From contig JBJXFY010000032.1 of assembly GCA_046155815.1 (NCBI GenBank), forward strand, positions 1 to 12,685: a stretch of 12,685 nt of DNA, given 5' to 3'. The position numbers and the translations under genes were made by a program. The notes beneath the pieces are model-generated. The model was not told where the DNA came from and did no database searches. It was given only the letters and a program-made list of their open reading frames with translations. Below are positions 7,211-12,685 of this stretch, one piece after another (positions within the stretch are counted from its first letter, which is position 1; each line of letters opens with the position of its first letter). The DNA comes from JBJXFY01 sp046155815 (lineage in GTDB: Bacteria > Verrucomicrobiota > Verrucomicrobiia > Limisphaerales > CAIMTB01).

Positions 7211-7238
7211 TTGACCGTTCGGGTTCAGTGGCTAACCT
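7211..7238 (+). promoter_or_regulatory. Sigma70-like promoter for the Gfo/Idh/MocA gene
   Basis: TTGACC at 7211-7216 (5 of 6 to the -35 consensus), a 16-base spacer and TAACCT at 7233-7238 (T, A and final T of the -10 box match). A start site near 7245 would leave a leader of about 22 bases, C/A-rich (CCCAACCCAACAACTG) and without a Shine-Dalgarno sequence. Confidence 0.45.
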
Positions 7239-7266
7239 AGCCCAACCCAACAACTGAATCACGACC

Positions 7267-8649
7267 ATGTCACAGCCCACCAGCATCGCCGGCCCCGCCA
7301 GCCGCCGCGAGTTCATCAAGAAGTCGGCCGCCGCGGCGGCCACCGTCGCGGCCGCCAGCTCCCTGAAGACGCCGGTTTACGGCCAGAACCAGGCCCCCTC
7401 GACCGGCCGCGTCATCGGCGCGAACGACCGCATCAACGTCGCCTTCGCGGGCGTCGGCGGACAGGGCATGGCCCATGTTCGCAGTGTCAAGGCCAACGCC
7501 GGCGACAACAACGTCAACATCGTCGCCGTCAACGATGTCTCGAAGCACCGCTGCGAGGAGGCCAAGGCCTGGGTCGAGAAGGACAGCTCGGGCTTCAAGG
7601 CCGAGATGTACGACGATTACCGGAAGATGTTCGAGCGGAAGGACATTGACGCCGTCTTCTGCTCCACGGTGGACCATTGGCACACCAAGATCACGGTGGA
7701 CGCGCTCAACACCGGCCGGCATGCGTATGTGGAGAAGCCGCTGACCCGCTACCTCGGCGAGGCCTTTGAAATCTACGACGCCGCCAAGAAGACCGGAAAG
7801 CTGGTGCAGGTCGGCTCGCAGGGCTGCTCAGACGCGAAGTGGCACAAGGCTGCCGAGCTGTGCAAGTCCGGCAAGGTCGGGCCGCTTGTACTTGGTCAGG
7901 GATCGTACATGCGCAACAGCCCCAAGGGCGAGTGGAACTACCCCATCCAGAGCTGGGCCACGCCGCAGGACATTGATTGGAAGCAGTGGCTTGGGCCCGT
8001 TCACCGCCGCGTCGAGTTCAGCGCCGACGACTACTTCCGCTGGCGGAAGTACTACCCCTACTGCGCCGGCCTGCTCGGCGACCTCTTCCCGCACCGCCTG
8101 CACCCGCTGATCCTCGCCACGGGCAACCCCGAGTTCCCCCGCCGGGTCGTCACCACCTCGTCCAAGCATATCAAGACGGACAAGAACACGCCGGGCACCC
8201 CCATGCGCGACGTGCCGGAGACGGTGACCTCGCTCTTCGAGTTCCCGAGCGGCTACCAGCTCATCGTCGCCAGTTCCACGGTCAACGAGCAGGGCCTGCG
8301 CGACATGATCCAAGGCCATCACGCCAACCTCTTCATGGGCGGCAACCGCATCGAGCTGAAGCCCGAGCGGCCTTTCTCCGAGGACGTGGACCAGGCCGTC
8401 TTCGACAACCTCCAGCCCGGCGAGGACATCAAGTGGCACGAGAAGGACTTCTTCGCCGCCATCCGTGAGAAGCGCCAGCCCAACGCCGGCATTGACCTCG
8501 CCATCCGCGTCCAGGCCTGCATCTCGCTCGCCGAGATCTCCGACCGCCTCAACGCGGCCTGCCTCTTCGACGAGAAGTCCCGCAAGATCACGACCGAGGA
8601 CGGCCGCGAGGTGAAGATGATCACCTACGGCTGGCACGAGCTGTCCTGA
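7267..8649 (+). CDS. Tat-exported Gfo/Idh/MocA family oxidoreductase
   Basis: Encodes 460 residues. It begins with a twin-arginine signal, SRREFIKKS at 12-20 followed by an Ala-rich hydrophobic stretch to about residue 40, so it is exported folded, probably with its NAD(P) cofactor bound. The Rossmann domain starts at about 55 with VAFAGVGGQG (58-67; GxGxxG at 62, 64 and 67). STVDHWHT (133-140) and YVEKPL (154-159, catalytic Lys157) are family hallmarks. Asp272 and His276 in LLGDLFPHRLHP sit where the second catalytic pair usually lies. The C-terminal substrate domain runs to the end and includes WHEKDFFAAIREKRQPN (390-406). Relatives oxidise or rearrange sugars and glycosides, some at C3 with a tightly bound NAD(H). 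Together with the nearby DUF1080 and TIM-barrel genes this suggests 3-keto-glycoside chemistry. A strong terminator follows the stop. Confidence 0.95.
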   Translation: MSQPTSIAGPASRREFIKKSAAAAATVAAASSLKTPVYGQNQAPSTGRVIGANDRINVAFAGVGGQGMAHVRSVKANAGDNNVNIVAVNDVSKHRCEEAKAWVEKDSSGFKAEMYDDYRKMFERKDIDAVFCSTVDHWHTKITVDALNTGRHAYVEKPLTRYLGEAFEIYDAAKKTGKLVQVGSQGCSDAKWHKAAELCKSGKVGPLVLGQGSYMRNSPKGEWNYPIQSWATPQDIDWKQWLGPVHRRVEFSADDYFRWRKYYPYCAGLLGDLFPHRLHPLILATGNPEFPRRVVTTSSKHIKTDKNTPGTPMRDVPETVTSLFEFPSGYQLIVASSTVNEQGLRDMIQGHHANLFMGGNRIELKPERPFSEDVDQAVFDNLQPGEDIKWHEKDFFAAIREKRQPNAGIDLAIRVQACISLAEISDRLNAACLFDEKSRKITTEDGREVKMITYGWHELS

Positions 8650-8667
8650 TCCCGCCTGAACTTCATG

Positions 8668-8703
8668 GGCCCGCCGGACACGCGTCGGCGGGCCTTTTGC
8701 TTT
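8668..8703 (+). terminator. Rho-independent terminator after the oxidoreductase gene
   Basis: A perfect 9-bp stem, GGCCCGCCG (8668-8676) and CGGCGGGCC (8686-8694), with a 9-base loop, followed directly by TTTTGCTTT. It starts 18 bases after the oxidoreductase stop. It ends only about 6 bases before the apbE ATG, so apbE must be transcribed by read-through or from a start site inside or immediately after this hairpin. Confidence 0.85.
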
Positions 8704-8708
8704 CCCGC

Positions 8709-9704
8709 ATGGAACTCCGTCTCGCCCGTCACGCGATGGCGACGCGCTTCGAGCTCGTCCTGCACGGCGAATCGGCGACGCGGCTGCGCGGGGCCGGCGA
8801 GGAGGCGCTGGACGAGGTCACCCGCCTTGAGGCCGCGCTCAGCCTTTACCGGTCCGACAGCGAGATCAGCGCGCTCAACCGCGCCGCCGCCGCAGGCTGG
8901 GTACGCGTGTCGCCGGAAGTGGCCGCGCTGGTCGCCCGTGCCCTCACTCTGGCGCAAGCCACCGGCGGCGCGTTTGACCCGACCGTCGCCCCGCTCATCG
9001 AGGCGTGGGGGCTGCGCTCCGGCACGGGCCGCGTGCCGTCGGACGAGGAGCTGGCCGCCGCCCGCGCCGCCGTCGGCGCACATCTGGTCGAGGCCGATCC
9101 GGCGGGCGCGGTGCGGTTCCTGCGGCCCGGCGTGCGGCTGGACCTCGGCTCCATCGGCAAGGGCTACGCGCTCGACCGCGCTGCCGTTCGGCTGCGCGAG
9201 GCGGGCGTCATGTCCGCGCTGCTCCACGGCGGCACCAGCTCGGTCGTGGCCCTCGGCGCGCCGCCCGGCGAGGAGGCTTGGAGGGTCGCGGTGGACGTGG
9301 AAGCCAATTTCAAATTTCAAATTTCAAATCCAAAATTACCTCCGCCGCCCGACGAGCCACCCTCCACCATTCACGATTTACCACTCACGGCCTCGCCCAG
9401 CGTCTTCGCCCTGCGCGACGAATCGCTCTCCGTCTCCGCTGTCTGGGGCAAGGGGTTCACTGCGGACGGCCGCTTCCGCGGCCACGTCCTTGATCCCCGC
9501 ACCGGCCGGCCGGTCGAGGTCGCGCTGCTGGCGGCCATCGGGCTGCCCTCGGCCACCGATTCCGACGCGTTGTCCACCGCGCTGCTCGTGCGCGGGGCGG
9601 AGCTGGCGGAGAAGCTGCGCGCCGCCTCGCCGCCGGTGCGATGCCTTGTGATGGAAACCACGTCGGAGGCGCCGGGCTGGCGAATCACAACGGCGGGGCT
9701 GTAG
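8709..9704 (+). CDS. apbE: ApbE-like FAD:protein FMN transferase with an AT-rich insert
   Basis: Encodes 331 residues. ApbE transfers FMN from FAD onto Ser/Thr of flavoproteins on the outer face of the membrane, with Mg2+. Family features: MATRFELVLHG (10-20), LEAALSLYRSDSEISALNR (40-58), GGAFDPTVAPLIEAWG (86-101), LDLGSIGKGYALDRA (144-158), HVLDPRTGRPV (259-269) and SATDSDALSTALLV (281-294), including the Asp-rich metal-binding stretch. Residues about 199-230 are an unusual Phe/Lys then Pro-rich insert encoded by AT-rich repeat DNA. The usual NAGGD-type motif is replaced by LLHGGTSSVVALG (171-183). There is no signal peptide or lipobox, so export is unclear. ATG 8709 is preferred over an in-frame TTG at 8697 that lies in the terminator T-tract. 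No partner flavoprotein is nearby. The family is secure; activity is uncertain because of the insert and altered motif. Confidence 0.88.
   Translation: MELRLARHAMATRFELVLHGESATRLRGAGEEALDEVTRLEAALSLYRSDSEISALNRAAAAGWVRVSPEVAALVARALTLAQATGGAFDPTVAPLIEAWGLRSGTGRVPSDEELAAARAAVGAHLVEADPAGAVRFLRPGVRLDLGSIGKGYALDRAAVRLREAGVMSALLHGGTSSVVALGAPPGEEAWRVAVDVEANFKFQISNPKLPPPPDEPPSTIHDLPLTASPSVFALRDESLSVSAVWGKGFTADGRFRGHVLDPRTGRPVEVALLAAIGLPSATDSDALSTALLVRGAELAEKLRAASPPVRCLVMETTSEAPGWRITTAGL
9306..9391 (+). repeat. AT-rich ATTTCAA heptamer repeat inserted in apbE
   Basis: Three exact ATTTCAA units at 9307-9313, 9314-9320 and 9321-9327, followed by a degenerate ATCCAAA and an ATTACC tail. About 35 bases on, two similar units (ACCATTCAC and ACCACTCAC) fall in 9366-9387. 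The tract is far more AT-rich than the surrounding gene and stays in frame with it. The look is that of a dispersed intergenic repeat that landed inside a coding region; this origin is inferred. Confidence 0.7.
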
Positions 9705-9712
9705 CCGGGCGA

Positions 9713-9738
9713 GGCACCGCGGACACCTTCGGCGACGG
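9713..9738 (-). repeat. Decayed copy of the double-hairpin repeat, between apbE and recQ
   Basis: Matches the reverse complement of 12290-12315 at 25 of 26 bases. The wider segment 9705-9752 fills the whole 48-bp gap between the convergent apbE and recQ stops. One stem is still recognisable (CGGCGACG against CATTGCCG, with one mismatch and one G-T pair); the other has decayed. It may serve as a transcription end for both genes. Confidence 0.7.
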
Positions 9739-9752
9739 AGGCATTGCCGCCA

Positions 9753-11942
9753 CTATCTCGCCGCGGCCTGTCGCAGCGCACGGAAGAGGCGCAGCTTCGC
9801 GTAGTCATGCCTTCCGCCCAGCACGCCATGCGCGCCGCTGAGGGTGTTCCAGCCCGCCCGGTCAAAGGCGGCGCGCAGTTCCGCCACCTCGGCCGGCGTG
9901 AAGAGCCGCCCCAGGTCCAGCGCCTCGCCGGCCTCGACCGCGTTGGCCAGATGCGTGGCCACGGTGCCCTCCGTGAGCCCCCGTTGCCGGGCGATGTCGG
10001 CCGGGGCAAGCCCGTCCTGGTAGAGCTGGAGCGAGTCGCGCACCGTGCCGGTCAGCAGTTCGCCCCGCGACTTGAGGCGGGTGGGTTCCGGGGCGGGCGG
10101 TGTCCCGGCGGCGAACATCTGCCGCGGGTTGCTCGCGAGATGTGCCGCGATCTCCGTGAGGAAGGCTGCGCCGTAGCTGCGCCACTTGGCCTCGCCCACG
10201 CCGGGGACGCGGCGGAAGCCGGGCTCGTCCGCCGGATAGTCGCGCGACATCCAGCGCAGGGACTGGTCCCCGAAGACGATGTAGGGCGGCACGCCCTGCG
10301 CGTCGGCCAGCTCCTTCCGCAGCCGGCGCAGCTTCTCGAAGAGCAGCTCGTCGCACGCGATCTCGCCCGCCCGCTCCGCCGCCGGCCGCGCGGCCTCCAT
10401 CGGCTTCGTCAGCGTGATGCTGCGCCGTTCCATCAGCGCGGCGCGGCCCTCGGCGGTGAGCTCCACCGTGGGGAAGGAACCCTTCTCCTGCGCGATGAAC
10501 CCCAGCCGCATCAGCTCGCGCGCGATGGCGCCCCACTCGTTCCGCGTGTGCTCCTTTCCGATGCCATAGGTGCTCAGCTCGTGGTGGCCCCACTGCCGGA
10601 TCTTCTCCGTGTCCCCGCCGGTGAGCACGGCGACGACGTGGTTCAGGCCCACGTTGAAGCCGCTCCGCTGCCGGATGCGGACGAGGCAGCTCATGAGCTT
10701 CTGCGCCGCCACGGTGCCGTCGAAGGTCGCACGCGGCTGCAGGCAGTTGTCGCACGCACCGCAGTTGTCGTCCGGGAACTCCTCGCCGAAGTAGTCCAGC
10801 AGCATCACGCGCCGGCATTCCGCGCACTCGGCGTAATGCACCATCGTCTGGAGCTGCTCCTGCGCGATGCGCCGCTCGTCCTCCGCGGGCTTTTCCTCGA
10901 TGAAGCGCCGCTGCTTCACCACGTCGCCGGCGCCGTAGAGCAGCAGGCACTCGCTCGGCAGGCCGTCGCGGCCCGCGCGGCCGGTCTCCTGGTAGTAGCC
11001 CTCGACGTTCTTGGGCAGGTCGTAGTGGATGACGAAGCGGACGTTCGGCTTGTTGATGCCCATGCCAAACGCGATCGTCGCGCAGACCACGCGCGACTCG
11101 TCGCGCAGGAACTTCTCCTGGCTCGCGTCGCGGTCCGCCTTCTCCATGCCCGCGTGGTACGGCACCGCCTTCACGCCGTCCTCGACGAGCTTCGCCGCCA
11201 GCGAGTCCGCACCGGCACGGCTGGCCAGGTAGATGATCCCCGCGTCGCGCGGCCGGGCGCGGAGGAAGTCCAGTACCTGCCGGTACGCCGCGGACTTGGG
11301 CACGACCCGGTAGGTGAGGCTCGGCCGGTTGAAGCTGGCGACATAGACTCCGGGCTCCCGCAGTTGAAGCTGCCCGACGATGTCCTCCCGCACGCGCGTC
11401 GTGGCCGTGGCCGTGAGCGCCATGAAGGGCACGGCCGGCAGACGCCCGCGCAGCGTGCGGAGCTGGCGATACTCGGGGCGGAAGTCATGGCCCCACTCGC
11501 TGATGCAGTGCGCCTCGTCCACCGCCACGGCGGCCACGTTCCAGCGGCGGAGGTCATCGGGCATCGTGCCCGTCATGAGCCGCTCGGGCGCGAGGTAGAG
11601 CAGCTTGAACTCGCCGCGGTTCAGGCCGCGCCAGCGGCCGCTGCGCTCGGCCTCGGACAGCGAGGAGTTGAGGAAGGTGGCCGCCACGCCGTTCGCCCGC
11701 AGCGCGTCCACCTGGTCCTTCATCAGCGCGATGAGCGGCGAGATCACGACAGTCAGCCCCGGCCGCACCAGCGCGGGGAGCTGGAAGCAGAGCGACTTCC
11801 CGCCGCCCGTCGGCAGCAGCGCGAACACATCCCGCCCCGCCAGCGAGTCCCGCATGATCTGCTCCTGCAACGGGCGGAACACGGCGTAGCCAAAGACCTC
11901 CTTCAGCGGCGTGAGCAGGTCGGCGTGAACGTCGGCGGTCAC
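9753..11942 (-). CDS. recQ: ATP-dependent DNA helicase RecQ
   Basis: Encodes 729 residues from a GTG at 11942. RecQ unwinds DNA 3'-to-5' in recombination repair and fork restart. Helicase core about 1-345: FRPLQEQIM (22-30), Walker A LLPTGGGKS (42-50), VDEAHCISEWGHDFRPEY (141-158) with the DEAH box and aromatic-rich loop, ALTATAT (175-181), YHAGM (262-266), ATIAFGMGINKPNVRFVIH (288-306) and QETGRAGRDG (318-327). A zinc site uses Cys376 (or 373), 394, 397 and 400 (NCGACDNC). An RQC winged-helix domain follows (about 405-515), then HRDC (about 530-605, VFGDQSL, VPGVGEAKW) and a C-terminal helix-turn-helix (about 628-675, TEGTVATHLANAVEAGE). The GTG is chosen because the family N-terminus begins there; the frame stays open 180 codons further, but that part is Pro/Arg-rich repeat DNA. 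The length is normal for RecQ with the extra C-terminal domain. Confidence 0.97.
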   Translation of the reverse strand: MTADVHADLLTPLKEVFGYAVFRPLQEQIMRDSLAGRDVFALLPTGGGKSLCFQLPALVRPGLTVVISPLIALMKDQVDALRANGVAATFLNSSLSEAERSGRWRGLNRGEFKLLYLAPERLMTGTMPDDLRRWNVAAVAVDEAHCISEWGHDFRPEYRQLRTLRGRLPAVPFMALTATATTRVREDIVGQLQLREPGVYVASFNRPSLTYRVVPKSAAYRQVLDFLRARPRDAGIIYLASRAGADSLAAKLVEDGVKAVPYHAGMEKADRDASQEKFLRDESRVVCATIAFGMGINKPNVRFVIHYDLPKNVEGYYQETGRAGRDGLPSECLLLYGAGDVVKQRRFIEEKPAEDERRIAQEQLQTMVHYAECAECRRVMLLDYFGEEFPDDNCGACDNCLQPRATFDGTVAAQKLMSCLVRIRQRSGFNVGLNHVVAVLTGGDTEKIRQWGHHELSTYGIGKEHTRNEWGAIARELMRLGFIAQEKGSFPTVELTAEGRAALMERRSITLTKPMEAARPAAERAGEIACDELLFEKLRRLRKELADAQGVPPYIVFGDQSLRWMSRDYPADEPGFRRVPGVGEAKWRSYGAAFLTEIAAHLASNPRQMFAAGTPPAPEPTRLKSRGELLTGTVRDSLQLYQDGLAPADIARQRGLTEGTVATHLANAVEAGEALDLGRLFTPAEVAELRAAFDRAGWNTLSGAHGVLGGRHDYAKLRLFRALRQAAAR

Positions 11943-12061
11943 CCGGCGGTTGTAGGCGAAGCGGCGGAAGGGGTCGAGTTGAGAACGTCTGGCGATGCCG
12001 CGCCGGCCCTTGCCGGGGTGCCATGCCTCGAATCCATTGGTGGCCGCCGCGCACAGCATCG

Positions 12062-12089
12062 GGCGTCCTTCGACCGCAGGAAGGACGCC
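12062..12089. repeat. Perfect 10-bp inverted repeat hairpin
   Basis: GGCGTCCTTC at 12062-12071 and GAAGGACGCC at 12080-12089 enclose an 8-base loop (GACCGCAG). A G-T pair would extend the stem outward by one. It lies about 120 bp upstream of the recQ start, in the repeat spacer. There is no T-tract; most likely a REP-type element. Confidence 0.65.
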
Positions 12090-12279
12090 TCCGGCGTGAG
12101 CCGAGACGGATCGGCCGGCAACGACCGGGGGCCGGGCTTCCGGACAGCGGCGGGGTGTCAGCACCAGAGCGGAGGGCGGCTCGACAACGGGCGAGGGAAG
12201 GGCAGCCAGTGCCCGCGGTCCGCGCGAAGGGTGTCCCGCGTCCGAGGCGGCGGCCAAGGCGAGGCGAAGGCGTGGGTGG

Positions 12280-12324
12280 CGGCGACGCCCCGTCGCCGAA
12301 GGTTTCCGCGGTGCCCCACCGCGG
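12280..12324. repeat. Double-hairpin REP-like element with CCC loops
   Basis: Two perfect 8-bp hairpins in tandem: CGGCGACG-CCC-CGTCGCCG (12280-12298) and CCGCGGTG-CCC-CACCGCGG (12306-12324), separated by AAGGTTT. Both have the same three-base loop. Bases 12290-12315 reappear inverted at 9713-9738 with one mismatch, so this is a genuine repeated unit rather than chance. It resembles REP/BIME elements in architecture; no transposase is present in the window. Confidence 0.8.
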
Positions 12325-12494
12325 CGGCTGGCTGGCCGGCAGCACGCTCGGCGCAGCGGCCGTGGGATTGAACAGGAGCAAACGGAGGGAACGGCGGAGC
12401 GAGGATTCAGCCGCGAGGGCCCTGCGCTGCGCTCCACACTTAGCCGCCACAAGAGTGGTGCGGACGAGGGGCGGGTTGGCAATCCTTCCGCTGA

Positions 12495-12685
12495 CTACTC
12501 GCGTAGGGCCGGCTCCCCGAGCCGGCCGGTGCGGTGGCGGGACGGCGGCTTAAGCAGCGCCTGCCGGGCGGGCGTGACCGGGTTCTCGACGTGTCCGTGA
12601 AGCTTCAGCCGCCACTGGTCCGGAGGCACGTCGGGGTGGATGCCGAGGTCGAGGACGGGGAAGTTCGTGACCAGCCGCTGGCCGG
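12495..12685 (-). pseudogene. Truncated sulfite-oxidase-like molybdopterin protein fragment
   Basis: Reading leftward from the window edge, the first 36 codons (about 12576-12683) give QRLVTNFPVLDLGIHPDV, then PPDQWRLKLHGHVENPV. This matches the N-terminal region of sulfite-oxidase-like molybdopterin oxidoreductases, in which a WxLxxxGxVxxP segment precedes the cofactor domain. After NPVT the expected molybdopterin-binding domain (with its catalytic Cys) is missing: the frame continues as PARQALLKPPSRHRTGRLGE and stops at 12497-12495, crossing a repeat hairpin. The gene therefore seems cut off by repeat DNA and non-functional. The true start lies beyond the window. A frameshift instead of a deletion is possible, but I see no continuation in the other minus-strand frames. 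Confidence 0.6.
12507..12527. repeat. 9-bp hairpin with CCC loop at the broken gene end
   Basis: GGCCGGCTC (12507-12515), a CCC loop and GAGCCGGCC (12519-12527) form a perfect stem. The three-base CCC loop is shared with the double hairpin about 180 bp to the left, suggesting a related repeat type. It sits inside the non-homologous tail of the truncated sulfite-oxidase-like fragment. Confidence 0.7.

Larger units (their letters stand above)
6851..7266. other. 416-bp divergent intergenic region with a palindrome
   Basis: Separates the divergent TIM-barrel and oxidoreductase genes. It holds the candidate promoters for both and a perfect 12-bp palindrome, CGGTGGCCACCG, at 7046-7057 that could be an operator, although such palindromes arise fairly easily in GC-rich DNA. 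A short plus-strand open frame ending at 7173, with a possible GTG start at 7049, would encode about 41 Arg-rich residues; I recognise nothing in it and do not call it a gene. No RNA gene or riboswitch-like fold was recognised. Confidence 0.5.
11943..12494. other. Hairpin-rich repeat spacer upstream of recQ
   Basis: About 550 bp in which I see no convincing gene. Translations in the long open frames are Arg/Pro/Ala-rich, as expected from GC-rich palindromic DNA. It contains the perfect hairpin at 12062-12089, the double hairpin at 12280-12324 and a purine-rich stretch at about 12365-12400 (AACAGGAGCAAACGGAGGGA). The recQ promoter should lie near the left edge, but no clear -35/-10 pair is visible. 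Confidence 0.6.

Noticed and set aside
5990..7240. Plus-strand open frame (416 codons) opposite the TIM-barrel gene
   Set aside because: Shadow of the TIM-barrel gene extended into non-coding DNA; no recognisable protein motif.
8697..8708. TTG at 8697 as the apbE start
   Set aside because: It falls inside the terminator T-tract; the ATG at 8709 gives the normal ApbE N-terminus.
9307..9327. ATTTCAA repeats as a CRISPR or integrated-element signature
   Set aside because: The heptamers are contiguous with no spacers, no cas genes are present and no integrase is nearby.
9744..12371. An 875-codon open frame on the plus strand opposite recQ
   Set aside because: It is the antisense shadow of recQ; the translation is His/Arg/Ala-rich with no recognisable domain, while the minus strand carries a complete RecQ.
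11943..12482. N-terminal extension of recQ by 180 codons
   Set aside because: The extra residues are Pro/Arg/Ala-rich and come from hairpin repeats; RecQ homology begins right after the GTG at 11942.

Overview
This is a 12.7 kb GC-rich bacterial window (roughly 70% G+C by eye). The gene families suggest a Verrucomicrobiota chromosome: a secreted tandem DUF1080 protein, a Tat-exported Gfo/Idh/MocA oxidoreductase, an exported xylose-isomerase-like TIM barrel and GC-rich hairpin repeats between genes. Almost no start codon has a Shine-Dalgarno sequence. The phylum is inferred from gene content; there is no rRNA or marker gene to prove it. I found no tRNA, rRNA, CRISPR array, transposase or phage gene.

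Layout, left to right. (1) 112-1881, plus strand: a small PUA/EVE-like protein, then a secreted beta-rich protein with a LamG/DUF1349-like domain between short repeated modules. (2) 1918-2544, minus: a secreted cyclophilin-type prolyl isomerase. (3) 2653-3812, plus: a DUF1802 protein translationally coupled (ATGA overlap) to a Maf/YhdE-type nucleotide pyrophosphatase. (4) 3916-8649: a sugar-processing block made of a tandem DUF1080 protein (plus), an exported TIM-barrel isomerase/epimerase (minus) and a Tat-exported Gfo/Idh/MocA oxidoreductase (plus). Between them, 29 bp downstream of the TIM-barrel gene and probably co-transcribed with it, lies a membrane protein whose two ends look like the two halves of an acyl carrier protein in swapped order. 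(5) 8709-9704, plus: an ApbE-like flavin transferase with an AT-rich in-frame insert. (6) 9753-11942, minus: a full-length RecQ helicase. (7) 11943-12685: about 550 bp of hairpin-rich spacer, then a truncated N-terminal piece of a sulfite-oxidase-like molybdoprotein running off the right edge.

How the genes may work together. DUF1080 proteins, Gfo/Idh/MocA oxidoreductases and AP-endonuclease-type TIM barrels are the partners of an oxidation/beta-elimination route that cleaves glycosides through 3-keto intermediates. All three here carry export signals, so a periplasmic version of that route is the best reading of the central block. ApbE attaches FMN to extracytoplasmic redox proteins, but no target protein is visible.

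The most unusual items are the circularly permuted, serine-less ACP-like membrane protein (5274-5978), the ATTTCAA-repeat insert inside apbE, and a double-hairpin repeat present as an inverted pair (25 of 26 bases identical) on either side of recQ.
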